DNA of 64,000 bases, taken from Acinetobacter sp. ANC 4862 (GTDB lineage: Bacteria; Pseudomonadota; Gammaproteobacteria; Pseudomonadales; Moraxellaceae). The stretch lies in NCBI RefSeq assembly GCF_004336635.1, contig NZ_SJXH01000010.1:1-64000 (forward strand), given 5' to 3'. Shown here in pieces: positions 9,713-17,179 of the stretch. How positions within the stretch are numbered: the stretch's first letter is position 1; the number at the start of each line of letters is the position of its first letter. The translations under genes and the position numbers were made by a program. The notes beneath the pieces are model-generated. The model did no database searches. It worked only from the letters and a program-made list of their open reading frames with translations, and was not told the origin of the DNA.

Positions 9713-10026
9713 ACACTACCCCTTTCTTTTATTGACCCAATCTAACGGGAAAACAATTAAAAAAATATCCCTAAAACCAAGTAATTTGATGACTTTTATA
9801 CTAATAATTAAAATTCTAGTTTGGTATTTTGAGCGTTATCCTTTCAATTTAACACCATAAAATAAAAACACTGACGATTCAATCCATGATTAATATCCGC
9901 TCAACAAATTAAATTATTTATCTGAAATTCAGTTTGCACTCGTCTCTAAATTAAAGTTTTAAATACTTACTTTTGAATAGAAAAAAACAGCTTATAAAGC
10001 TGTTTCTTTGTTGCTGTTGTGATCAT
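9713..10026. other. Intergenic region, no gene seen
   Basis: About 310 AT-rich bases upstream of the response regulator. Apart from the terminator at 9985-10011 nothing distinctive was found. The promoter of the two-component operon must lie in the first part, but no convincing -35/-10 pair stands out. Confidence 0.5.
9985..10011 (-). terminator. Terminator downstream of the tandem GST_N gene
   Basis: AAACAGCTT-ata-AAGCTGTTT forms a perfect 9-bp stem, with an A-run on the left acting as the minus-strand U-tract. Confidence 0.85.
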
Positions 10027-10803
10027 TCAGCTATATTGTTTTTTTAAATATTTCACAATCTCAGCTGACTCAAACATTTTCACGCCAGTATTCGGGTCGA
10101 CCAAATAAGGAACCTGAATATCACGCCCCATAATCTCAACAATCTTCTCACGTTTTCCGCCGGTTAAGGGTTGATATTTTCCGGGTTTTAAACGCAGCAT
10201 AGCTGGCCCCATATCTTGCCAGCGTTCCTTGGGTACGTTATGAAATTTAAAAGGGAGTTCCAGCTCAGTTAATACACCACGTACCACACGGGTAAATGGA
10301 CTCGCTTCAAAACCCCACAATTCTAAAAGTTGGGCTGGCGCCTCGCGATCAATAATTTTTTTATTCACCCAAACTCCACGTGCGCCATTAATGATGGTTC
10401 CAGCCAAGGCAGCTACAGGAATTTTGGGATATTGCGTAAATTTTTTCGGTGTTTTTCCAGTTTTGCCATAATGTTTAAATAAATAGTGAATGATGTCTTG
10501 AGATTCATACATCTGGGCACCCGAGTTTTCATCAATAAAAAATGGAAACTGTTTTTTCCCACCTTTTTCTTTGACAATTTGTCGGTATTTTTGCCCACCT
10601 TTTGGACACGGATAAACCTCATAATCCAAATTTAACAAGGTCATGACTTCACGTACACGACGGCAAAATGGCGAACCTTCAAACTCATAAAGTTTGAGTG
10701 ATTTTTCCGGCTGTTTCGGAAATGCGGTACCACTAACTCCGCGTCCACCTTCAGTCAATGCTGAAGCTAAAGCCTGTACAACTTTAATTTGATGATTCAC
10801 CAT
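10027..10803 (-). CDS. Tandem thioredoxin-fold (double GST_N/glutaredoxin-like) protein
   Basis: 258 residues made of two related thioredoxin-fold domains of the GST N-terminal/glutaredoxin type. Domain 1 (about 35-110) reads KLYEFEGSPFCRRVREVM...MYESQDIIHYL; domain 2 (about 163-255) reads LELWGFEASPFTRVVRGVL...MFESAEIVKYL. Domain 1 has SPFC and domain 2 SPFT, so only one retains a candidate active-site cysteine. No GST C-terminal helical domain is present. Probably a cytosolic glutathione-linked or redox protein; the substrate is unknown. The upstream neighbour rraA is on the same strand 22 bases away. Confidence 0.8.
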   Translation of the reverse strand: MVNHQIKVVQALASALTEGGRGVSGTAFPKQPEKSLKLYEFEGSPFCRRVREVMTLLNLDYEVYPCPKGGQKYRQIVKEKGGKKQFPFFIDENSGAQMYESQDIIHYLFKHYGKTGKTPKKFTQYPKIPVAALAGTIINGARGVWVNKKIIDREAPAQLLELWGFEASPFTRVVRGVLTELELPFKFHNVPKERWQDMGPAMLRLKPGKYQPLTGGKREKIVEIMGRDIQVPYLVDPNTGVKMFESAEIVKYLKKQYS

Positions 10804-10825
10804 TTTTATCCTTCTGCAATTGTCG

Positions 10826-11338
10826 TTATAAGTCGACTAATTTTTCTTTTGCAATCACAATTCCATTGTTATCAGCATAGATATAATCACCAGAATTGAT
10901 GCTTACCCCACCAAAATACAAAGTTAAATCCACTTCGCCAATGCCTTTTCGATTACTTTTTTGTGGAATTGCAGCCAAGGCATGTACCCCCAGATCCAAT
11001 TCAGCAATCGCATCTACATCACGTACACAGCCATAAATCACCACTCCATTCCAGTGATTCTTAACGGCTGACTCTGCAATCATATCGCCCATCAAGGCAC
11101 AGCGCATAGATGCACCGCCATCTACCACCAGCACTTTACCGGTACCATCCGTCGCAAGCAGTTCTTTGACCCGCGAATTATCTTCAAAGCATTTAACCGT
11201 CACCACCTGACCGCCAAAAATTTTACGCGCACCATAGCTTTTAAAGAATTTACCATCCATGGATGGTGTCACCACTTGAATCTCTTTCTCTGGATTGTCA
11301 TCAAGTAAATCGCAAGTTACGAATGCTGCATTAGACAC
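10826..11338 (-). CDS. rraA: RraA family protein
   Basis: A 170-residue protein of the RraA/menG-like fold (FATCDLLDDNP-type N-terminus, VVDGGASMRCALMGD near residue 75, GVVIYGCVRDVDAI near 100, YADNNGIVIAKEKL at the end). In E. coli RraA binds RNase E and inhibits it; in many bacteria the same fold acts as a 4-hydroxy-4-methyl-2-oxoglutarate aldolase. GD-x20-R-D-type active-site residues (GDMIAES and CVRD) are kept, so either role is possible. It lies 12 bases after the SDR gene on the same strand. Confidence 0.85.
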   Translation of the reverse strand: MSNAAFVTCDLLDDNPEKEIQVVTPSMDGKFFKSYGARKIFGGQVVTVKCFEDNSRVKELLATDGTGKVLVVDGGASMRCALMGDMIAESAVKNHWNGVVIYGCVRDVDAIAELDLGVHALAAIPQKSNRKGIGEVDLTLYFGGVSINSGDYIYADNNGIVIAKEKLVDL

Positions 11339-11350
11339 TTTTTATCTCCC

Positions 11351-12016
11351 TCATTTGGAATTTTGTATGCGTAAATTATCATAAATTTCAAACTTTTCAG
11401 TTTGAGTTTGCGCTGCCTCGACCATAGTATGAGCCACTTGCTCTGCTGTCACTGGCTTATATTTGAATGTATCAGGAACTAAATGCGAGAATTTTTGATA
11501 CAGCTTTTGAGTCAGATCTTCCAGACTGCGTTGTTCTGGACGCTCACCTAACAATAATGAAGGACGTAGAATCGACACACGCTCAAGGTTTAAAATCTGG
11601 ATATGCTTTTCCAGTTCGCCTTTCACTCTATTATAGAAAAAATTTGAGTTGCTATTTGCACCCAGTGCGCTGATCAGCAAGTAATGGGTATTGGTCGATT
11701 CAAATAAATCAGCAAAATGTGCATTTATTTCATAATCAACATCATGAAATTTTTGTTTGGATCCGGCTTTTTTCAGCGTTGTCCCTAAACAGCTAAATGC
11801 ATGGCTATATCCATTCACATCTTCATCATTGAGTAACAGAAAATCATCGAGAAGGAATTGTTGTACTTTTTCCAAACTTTTGAGGGCTGAATCTTCACGA
11901 CGAACCACCGCGGTAATTTTTTCGCAACTTTCTATACGATTGAGTTGTTTCAGTAGCTCACGACCTACTAAACCTGTTGCTCCAATCACAATTGCACTTT
12001 TAATTGATTTAGTCAT
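11351..12016 (-). CDS. Atypical SDR / NAD(P)-binding oxidoreductase
   Basis: 221 residues with an N-terminal Rossmann fingerprint (VIGATGLVGRELLKQL near residue 10), a FSCLGTTLKKAGS segment and a YNRVKGELEK helix (YxxxK type), as in HTATIP2-like and semialdehyde-dehydrogenase-like atypical short-chain dehydrogenases. Cytosolic; the substrate is unknown. It heads a same-strand group with rraA and the tandem thioredoxin-fold gene. Confidence 0.78.
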   Translation of the reverse strand: MTKSIKSAIVIGATGLVGRELLKQLNRIESCEKITAVVRREDSALKSLEKVQQFLLDDFLLLNDEDVNGYSHAFSCLGTTLKKAGSKQKFHDVDYEINAHFADLFESTNTHYLLISALGANSNSNFFYNRVKGELEKHIQILNLERVSILRPSLLLGERPEQRSLEDLTQKLYQKFSHLVPDTFKYKPVTAEQVAHTMVEAAQTQTEKFEIYDNLRIQNSK

Positions 12017-12095
12017 TTTTTAAGCAATCTCTATAGGTTATTACTAATCTAACGGTTTCTTTAGAATTTTTATGCATCTAAAATGTTGTCAAAGC

Positions 12096-12112
12096 AAGTC
12101 AAGACTTGACTT
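12096..12112. promoter_or_regulatory. Inverted repeat in the rpsT upstream region
   Basis: AAGTCAA-gac-TTGACTT is a 7-bp perfect inverted repeat about 120 bases before rpsT. Its right arm contains TTGACT, which could serve as a -35 element, so the repeat may be an operator overlapping the rpsT promoter. This is inference. Confidence 0.3.
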
Positions 12113-12231
12113 AACGTCATAGTTTAATCACAATATGGCACTTGTTTACGGGCTGGTGATAATTCTTCTGATGAAGGTTTTCAGTTGCAATTTCAGCCCG
12201 CCCAGACCAATCTAATTCAAGGAGTGCACGA

Positions 12232-12498
12232 GTGGCAAACTCTGCTCAAGCTAAAAAACGTGCCCGTCAAAACGTTAAAGCACGTAAACACAACGCTAGC
12301 TTACGTTCAATGGTTCGTACTTATATCAAACGTACAGTAGCTGCTATCGCTGCTGGTGATTATGCAGTTGCTACAGAAGCTTACAAAGCAACTGTACCTG
12401 TAATCGATCGTATGGCTGATAAAGGCATCATCCATAAAAACAAAGCTGCTCGTCATAAGAGCCGTTTGAATGCACAAGTTAAAGCTTTGGCTAACTAA
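12232..12498 (+). CDS. rpsT: 30S ribosomal protein S20
   Basis: An 88-residue basic protein that binds 16S rRNA in the small subunit. [20 protein letters not shown] at the start and [19 protein letters not shown] at the end are diagnostic. Translation starts at GTG 12232 with AAGGAG upstream; a non-ATG start is also used in E. coli rpsT, where it takes part in autogenous control. It has a leader of more than 100 bases and its own terminator. Confidence 0.97.
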   Translation: MANSAQAKKRARQNVKARKHNASLRSMVRTYIKRTVAAIAAGDYAVATEAYKATVPVIDRMADKGIIHKNKAARHKSRLNAQVKALAN

Positions 12499-12509
12499 GT
12501 TGTTGCATT

Positions 12510-12537
12510 GAAAAAAGCCCTTAACGGGCTTTTTTTA
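12510..12537 (+). terminator. Terminator after rpsT
   Basis: AGCCC-ttaac-GGGCT stem followed by seven T, 12 bases after the stop. Confidence 0.9.
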
Positions 12538-12899
12538 CGTCTGAAACTCTATCATTTATAAGTAAAATATATAAATTTTTGTACTTCAAATACTTTAGCT
12601 GATTAAGATTAAATTGTAATGAATTGAAAGCCTAGGGATTGAATGCTGTTTATACCCTTAATATAACAAATATATGATTAATCAATAATTCTAACCATAG
12701 TTGTTCTATTTAAGTTTATTGCTCCTTGTATCCTTTAACATGTCCTTGTTTACCTAAAACAATACATGTTTGTTTTCCGATCCACTCTTGTAGATGATTA
12801 GTTAACAATCAAATGAATTCTAAGAAAACTTTATAAACTGTAATTTGTTTTAACTGCCTCACAATTATCTTTAAGTATTAAATTAATTGGAGAAAAGCG
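12538..12899. other. Intergenic region, no gene seen
   Basis: About 360 AT-rich bases between rpsT and the META lipoprotein. No open frame with a ribosome-binding site, no RNA gene and no strong hairpin was found. The promoter of the lipoprotein gene presumably lies near its right end. Confidence 0.5.
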
Positions 12900-13343
12900 A
12901 TGTTAAGAAAAATTATTCTCGCTACAAGTATAGCAACTTCCTTAACTTTGGTTGGTTGTAGTACATCTATGCCCAATCCCTCCACTGATCGAAATTTAGA
13001 TCAATTGCAAAATAAAAATTGGGTATTAACCGAAATTAATCAAGTTATTTATAAAGCTGACCCGACCCAGTCTGCTGTTCCCACCATGACATTTGATAGT
13101 AATGAAGTAAGCGGCACTGATGGATGTAACCAATTCATGGGAGGTTATGCCGTTATGGGAACCCAGATTAAATTTGCAAATCTAAGAGCAGTAGAAAATA
13201 ACGCATGTTCAAATGCGACCAATTTACCGCAAAAGTTCTCTCAAGCATTAAGCCAAGTTGTAAGCTATGAGGCTTCCAAGATGGAATTAAAGTTACTCGA
13301 TAGCAATAACAGAGTGGTAATCAGGTTTAAAAATATTAAATAG
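12900..13343 (+). CDS. META/HslJ-domain lipoprotein
   Basis: 147 residues. A lipoprotein signal (lipobox LVGC, Cys20) is followed by one META domain: NKNWVLTEINQ, the hallmark VSGTDGCNQFMGGY near residue 75, and LRAVENNAC. META proteins such as HslJ sit in the envelope and are linked with heat, novobiocin or virulence phenotypes in other bacteria. TTGGAG precedes the ATG. Single-gene unit closed by a terminator. Confidence 0.85.
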   Translation: MLRKIILATSIATSLTLVGCSTSMPNPSTDRNLDQLQNKNWVLTEINQVIYKADPTQSAVPTMTFDSNEVSGTDGCNQFMGGYAVMGTQIKFANLRAVENNACSNATNLPQKFSQALSQVVSYEASKMELKLLDSNNRVVIRFKNIK

Positions 13344-13352
13344 ATATAAATT

Positions 13353-13389
13353 AGCCCTCAACTAGTAATAACATTTGAGGGCTTTTTTT
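13353..13389 (+). terminator. Terminator after the META lipoprotein
   Basis: AGCCCTCAA pairs perfectly with TTGAGGGCT across a 13-base loop, followed by seven T. Confidence 0.9.
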
Positions 13390-13411
13390 ATTTGTTAAAA
13401 TCGTTTTGGCT

Positions 13412-13672
13412 CTAAGAAATAGACCACAAATAATAATAGGCTTGAATATCTGGATTTAAGAATTCATCATTTTCAGGATCGTAATGAAAAGGTGTACTAC
13501 TCAAAAGATCTACATAGTTAAGTGAGGTTAAATATTTTTTTAAGAACTGTTTAAAAATTTCAATTTTTGCAGGGAAGGTATTTTCACCATCCCATAAAAT
13601 TACGTCCATTTTCAGCGGCCTAAAATCATATCTTCTTGTTTTGATTATATTGCCAAGAATCACACAATTCAA
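13412..13672 (-). CDS. Hypothetical protein, 86 aa
   Basis: A short protein of unknown family, rich in aromatic and acidic residues, without signal or membrane segment. MDVILWDGENTFP (ATG 13609) is an equally good start, since no strong ribosome-binding site decides between the two. It stands alone, convergent with the META lipoprotein gene. It could be an orphan of an old accessory insertion. Confidence 0.4.
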   Translation of the reverse strand: MNCVILGNIIKTRRYDFRPLKMDVILWDGENTFPAKIEIFKQFLKKYLTSLNYVDLLSSTPFHYDPENDEFLNPDIQAYYYLWSIS

Positions 13673-14043
13673 TATATTTTGATAAATATATCACACTTTA
13701 ATTCAACTGCTTTCTTAAATCATATTTTGCGTATTTCAACTCTTTTAACTTTTGAATATTCATGCAAAATAATATTCTAAATACTTGTATTCCCTTAGTA
13801 TAGGTTCATTTTTATCATAAAATATCAGCCAGTAAAAACGCTTATTTATATGAATTTCTAAGTTTATGGCTGAAATTATGGAAAAATGTTACCCCTACAC
13901 CCATTTTAATTTAGTAATTGTTAATACGGATCAAATATTTAAAATTGCGGAAGATAAGATGGATTTATCATTTTTTAATAGAACACCATCTGGGTAGATT
14001 TTCTTAAGGTGATTTAAGTTTTTCTTTTTTAGAAGTAACTCTT
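13673..14043. other. Intergenic region, no gene seen
   Basis: About 370 very AT-rich bases with no convincing open frame, RNA gene or repeat. The unknown 86-residue gene beside it and the base composition suggest a small decayed insertion. Confidence 0.4.
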
Positions 14044-14781
14044 TTATTTTTCTAACTTCTGAAACTCTCGAATCGAAAGCTCCCTGACTTTACCGCGCCA
14101 AATCCATTTGAGTTTCGATTCTAAAAACTCATCCCCTTCAAACCAGACAAACAAGCCTTCCATCATTTGTGGCCAGTCTTCCTGACTGATGGTGTTACGC
14201 CCAGAAATCACGGCAATGATTGCAGCTAAAATCGTATCATGGCTCACTGCCAAACTTAAACCAAAATGATCTTGGGGATGGGTGTTATAAATAAGCTCTA
14301 ATACGTCTACCACGCCGGTAATCGGATGTTTCATTCCCGGCAAGGCATTATTGACAAAACTATTGATAAAACCCAAAGCCCCTTGTTTGCTAAAATATGG
14401 ACCTGCCTGCTTGATATCCAGCACAAAACTTCCCGGTTCAACCAACAAGCCTTGCTCGACGATTTCAATATGATGGGTATTTTGTGCAAGCGTACTCGAA
14501 TCAGCACCTTGAATCATTAAAGCTGCCGTATCGACACAGCGTTGAATTGGACTTGAAATACAGTGCTGGATACTCCGGTCTGTATTTTCAATTAAATATG
14601 TGCCCCATGCCTGTGCCAAGTCACGACCTTGTGAGGTTAACTGTAAATCATAGCCAGCCAAACCCTGCCCAGCCACCACTTCACGAATAGAATGACGGGT
14701 AAACAAAGTCACAGGTGTTTTTGCATCGGGCAATAAATCAATTGCCTTGAGCATACTTGCAGGGAGTAGGTCTAATGCCAT
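14044..14781 (-). CDS. Histidine phosphatase (phosphoglycerate mutase-like) family protein
   Basis: 245 residues. The catalytic FTRHSIRE motif near residue 27 gives the phospho-accepting RH pair; SSPIQRCVDTA near 77 and LAVSHDTILAA near 178 supply the remaining pocket residues (Arg and the second catalytic His). No signal peptide, so cytosolic. The branch of the superfamily and substrate are not evident. It lies 57 bases downstream of cysQ on the same strand and may share its transcript. Confidence 0.82.
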   Translation of the reverse strand: MALDLLPASMLKAIDLLPDAKTPVTLFTRHSIREVVAGQGLAGYDLQLTSQGRDLAQAWGTYLIENTDRSIQHCISSPIQRCVDTAALMIQGADSSTLAQNTHHIEIVEQGLLVEPGSFVLDIKQAGPYFSKQGALGFINSFVNNALPGMKHPITGVVDVLELIYNTHPQDHFGLSLAVSHDTILAAIIAVISGRNTISQEDWPQMMEGLFVWFEGDEFLESKLKWIWRGKVRELSIREFQKLEK

Positions 14782-14837
14782 GATGCAGCCAAAAATTAAA
14801 CATGGTTCGGCACACTATAGCATGTTAAAACATCTGC

Positions 14838-15692
14838 TCAAGGGATGTTCGCCATAAGTCCTAGAGCATGGAATGCTAATTTTTTCATTTCAATATTCTT
14901 AAATGCAATAAAGCCACCGTTCAATAAACTATTCCGTTGATTATATAAAAAGGGTCTGCCCTTTAAATCCACCAGCCCACCACCAATACGCTCGATCAGA
15001 CATTGACCTGCGCTGGTATCCCACTCGCTGGTCGGATGGAAACGTGGATAAATATCGACTTTCCCCTCAAGGATCATACAAAATTTATAAGCACTCCCTG
15101 CCTTAAATTCAACAATTTCAACTTGTTGTTTTAATATGTCCAAGTATTCAGCATATTTGGGCTTATTCTGGCTAGTTTGGCTTAAGCCAATTTGAATTGC
15201 AGTTGATGGTTTATCTTCCAGATACTCCCACCATTGCCCGGTTTGAAGCTCAAATTTCAACGGTAAACCTTGCTTCGGGCAAATATAGAGCATCTGCTCA
15301 GCCGGAATGGCTAATATCGCAAAAGTGGTCTGTGCACCTTCCACCAAACTTAAGTTAATCGTAAATTCAGGTCGCTTATGCAGAAATTCTTTGGTTCCAT
15401 CCAAAGGATCAAGCAACCAGAAGTTTTGCCATTGTTTCCGTTCGGTATTGTCACCTTCTTCTGACAATAAAGGGATCTGTGGAAAATTCTGCTGTAAAGA
15501 TAGGGTGATAAATTCATTGACTCGGTGATCTGCTTGGGTCACAGGAGAATTGTCACTTTTTCTCTCGACATCAAAAGCTCCACCCGCACAATATGCCTGA
15601 TATTCTACTCGCAAAATTTCACACGCCTGTGTCACAATGGGTACAAGCTGTAAAATCAAAGCATCTTGTGGTGCTGTTGTTGTTTTAAACAT
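14838..15692 (-). CDS. cysQ: 3'(2'),5'-bisphosphate nucleotidase
   Basis: 284 residues of the inositol monophosphatase superfamily; CysQ hydrolyses 3'-phosphoadenosine 5'-phosphate from sulfate assimilation, using Mg2+. Metal-binding motifs are in place: LSEEGD near residue 77, LLDPLDGTKEF near 93 and SEWDTSAGQCLIE near 225. It is divergent from the interrupted HAD gene, with only 13 bases between the two start codons, so both promoters must overlap coding DNA; the prophage insertion therefore sits very near the cysQ promoter. Confidence 0.9.
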   Translation of the reverse strand: MFKTTTAPQDALILQLVPIVTQACEILRVEYQAYCAGGAFDVERKSDNSPVTQADHRVNEFITLSLQQNFPQIPLLSEEGDNTERKQWQNFWLLDPLDGTKEFLHKRPEFTINLSLVEGAQTTFAILAIPAEQMLYICPKQGLPLKFELQTGQWWEYLEDKPSTAIQIGLSQTSQNKPKYAEYLDILKQQVEIVEFKAGSAYKFCMILEGKVDIYPRFHPTSEWDTSAGQCLIERIGGGLVDLKGRPFLYNQRNSLLNGGFIAFKNIEMKKLAFHALGLMANIP

Positions 15693-15705
15693 AGATTACC
15701 TTTAT

Positions 15706-15753
15706 ATGTCGAATTACTCAGAAAAACCGACCATCATTTTTGATATGGATTGA
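15706..15753 (+). pseudogene. yrfG: 5' stub of the HAD hydrolase gene, cut by prophage insertion
   Basis: Fifteen codons encode MSNYSEKPTIIFDMD and then stop at TGA. They match the beginning of YrfG-type HAD nucleotidases up to the first half of the catalytic DxDGT motif. The rest of the gene continues at 63959, behind a phage-supplied start at 63926. This stub is the original N-terminus, separated by integration. Confidence 0.85.
15736..15750 (+). other. attL core
   Basis: ATTTTTGATATGGAT is identical to 63944-63958. The similarity extends leftwards imperfectly over about 16 more bases, because both copies encode a HAD N-terminus (KPTIIFDMD versus RPIIIFDMD). The strand-exchange point lies in or beside this core. 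Confidence 0.85.
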
Positions 15754-15815
15754 TTTAATCATAAGTAATTATTTTAATTAGTATTAATTTAATTAAAATA
15801 ATTTACCTAATTTTT

Positions 15816-15834
15816 ATGTACACACATTTGTACA
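15816..15834 (+). repeat. Putative integrase arm site, left
   Basis: ATGTACACACATTTGTACA differs by one base from 63762-63780 in the same orientation. The two copies lie on either side of the core in the circular attP, as arm-type integrase sites do. TGTACA palindromic halves are visible. Confidence 0.55.
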
Positions 15835-15836
15835 CT

Positions 15837-15864
15837 TTGAAAAATCTGCTATGTACATTATAGC
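15837..15864 (+). promoter_or_regulatory. Candidate promoter of the leftmost phage gene
   Basis: TTGAAA and TATAGC are separated by 16 bases, 25 bases before the ATG at 15889. It overlaps the arm-site region, so integrase binding could affect it. Confidence 0.4.
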
Positions 15865-15888
15865 CTTATATGGCAATAAGGAATAAAA

Positions 15889-16155
15889 ATGAAAGTATCC
15901 GAGCTCACTTACAATCAACTACCCACTATTCTTGCCAGAGCTATGAAAGTAAAAAATGTGCCGGAACTAAATTGGGACCTATGTGGAAAACTGATTGAGA
16001 AAGAAAAAATTAGTTTGGTGCGCTCATATTCAAGATGGACTGCTTTCTATATTGGTCCACGTGCAGATAGCAAGGAAGCTGAGCAAACCGCGGATACAGC
16101 TATTGAAGCTGTAGTGAAGTGTTTTATTGAGAAAAAATTAGGAAGTGAAATTTAA
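15889..16155 (+). CDS. NinX-like phage protein
   Basis: 88 residues. The pattern MKVSELT at the start, GKLIEKEKISLV in the middle, WTAFYIGP and a C-terminal AIEAVVKCFIEKKLGSEI fits the phage NinX (DUF2591) family of small proteins of unknown function. The AAGGAAT ribosome-binding site is good. It is transcribed away from attL and has no operon partner nearby, so it may be expressed in the lysogen. Confidence 0.6.
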   Translation: MKVSELTYNQLPTILARAMKVKNVPELNWDLCGKLIEKEKISLVRSYSRWTAFYIGPRADSKEAEQTADTAIEAVVKCFIEKKLGSEI

Positions 16156-16498
16156 GTGTTGATCCATCAACTTGCGAAATATGCAAACTTGCGCATTCCT
16201 GCAAGTTAAAGTTTTTCTATCAGAATTCCGACTAAGTTAAAGTTGGTGGCCTTGATTGTTTTTTGGTTTTGAGTGTGGTGAAGAGTTAATGTACTTCCTT
16301 AGAGGGGATTTAAGCTGTACTGACTATTAAGTATATTAATTATAACAAAAAGAAATACCAAAACCCTTGTTCAATTATTCACTTTAGAATAATATTGGCA
16401 CATGCTAAAGGTTTAAAGAAGTTTAGTAGGATTTCTCATACCTAGCAAATCAATTTTAATTATAATATATCTATTTCACACACCCAAAGGAGTTTATT
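16156..16498. other. Intergenic region with one inverted repeat
   Basis: About 340 bases with no gene. AACTTGC-gcattcct-GCAAGTT (16186-16207) is a 7-bp perfect inverted repeat about 30 bases after the NinX-like stop and may end its transcript, although the following T-run is poor. The remainder is AT-rich and presumably holds the promoter for the small peptide gene that follows. Confidence 0.5.
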
Positions 16499-16558
16499 AT
16501 GAAAGATGCTAAAGTGGTATTTGCAACTGTCGAGTGCTTCGAGGGTTGCGACCTTTAA
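16499..16558 (+). CDS. Candidate 19-residue peptide gene
   Basis: The frame reads MKDAKVVFATVECFEGCDL and stops at TAA. A near-consensus AAAGGAG lies six bases before the ATG, and a 13-bp perfect terminator hairpin follows within 25 bases, so the unit looks like a short monocistronic transcript or a leader peptide with attenuator for the membrane protein behind it. Two cysteines (CFEGC) are notable in such a short chain. Function unknown. Confidence 0.45.
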   Translation: MKDAKVVFATVECFEGCDL

Positions 16559-16582
16559 GATTTAATTAACCATAAGTTAGAC

Positions 16583-16612
16583 AAAACAACCCTCATGTGA
16601 GGGTTGTTTTTT
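16583..16612 (+). terminator. Strong terminator or attenuator
   Basis: AAAACAACCCTCA and TGAGGGTTGTTTT form a 13-bp perfect stem with TG between, followed by more T. It separates the peptide gene from the membrane protein gene. Confidence 0.85.
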
Positions 16613-16626
16613 ATTGGGGTAAAAAA

Positions 16627-17142
16627 TTGAACGAGCCTGTAATGATCCTAGGCATGACACTTCCAAATTTTCTACAAACAATCAGCTTATTGATCGCTGC
16701 TTGTGCGTTAATTTTTAATGCCCTACAAGTTAAAGCACTAAAAATTCAAAATACACAGAATGAAAAAAAGGCACGCCAGCGCGCCACAATTGATCTCGCC
16801 TTGCACGAAAGAGTGGATGTGTCTTATTTAGACTGTAAAAAGAAATTTATTGAAATGCGTGATTCGGGGAATGTAAATCTAACGAATCTTGCTTGTGATA
16901 TTAAAGCAAATAAGTCTCAAAATGATATTGTTTTTGCATACCTAAATCACTATGAGTTTCTAGCTTGCGGAATATTTGAAGAAGCTTTGGATGGCGGTAT
17001 ATATAAAAGAATGAGAAAAACATCAGTTGTTAATGACTGGAATGCTTTGAAGCCCTATATATATGAGTTGCGAAAACAACGAAATAATCAAAAAATTTAT
17101 TGTGAGTTTGAACGATTAGTTACCCAATGGGAAAATGAATAA
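16627..17142 (+). CDS. Membrane-anchored phage protein, possibly DUF4760-like
   Basis: About 171 residues from a TTG start (GGGG seven bases upstream). One membrane segment near residues 14-32 (LLIAACALIFNALQV) is followed by a charged cytosolic domain; YLNHYEFLACGIFEEALDGG resembles the DUF4760 pattern. A GTG at 16597 is rejected because it lies inside the terminator; ATG 16642 is an alternative. The position at the prophage edge, away from the late operon, suggests a gene expressed in the lysogen, perhaps for exclusion of other phages, which is inference. Confidence 0.6.
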   Translation: MNEPVMILGMTLPNFLQTISLLIAACALIFNALQVKALKIQNTQNEKKARQRATIDLALHERVDVSYLDCKKKFIEMRDSGNVNLTNLACDIKANKSQNDIVFAYLNHYEFLACGIFEEALDGGIYKRMRKTSVVNDWNALKPYIYELRKQRNNQKIYCEFERLVTQWENE

Positions 17143-17149
17143 ATATGAT

Positions 17150-17175
17150 AATAGCCCTCACTTGAGGGCTTTTTT
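17150..17175. terminator. Bidirectional terminator between membrane protein and lysis genes
   Basis: AGCCCTCA-ct-TGAGGGCT with T-run to the right, between two convergent genes. It also marks the end of the long leftward late transcript. Confidence 0.85.
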
Positions 17176-17179
17176 ATCA

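Noticed and set aside
15700..15760. tRNA gene as integration target
   Set aside because: Neither junction holds a tRNA-like fold; both encode the start of a HAD hydrolase.
16597..16626. An upstream GTG start for the membrane protein gene
   Set aside because: It lies inside the perfect terminator hairpin; the TTG at 16627 has a proper ribosome-binding site.
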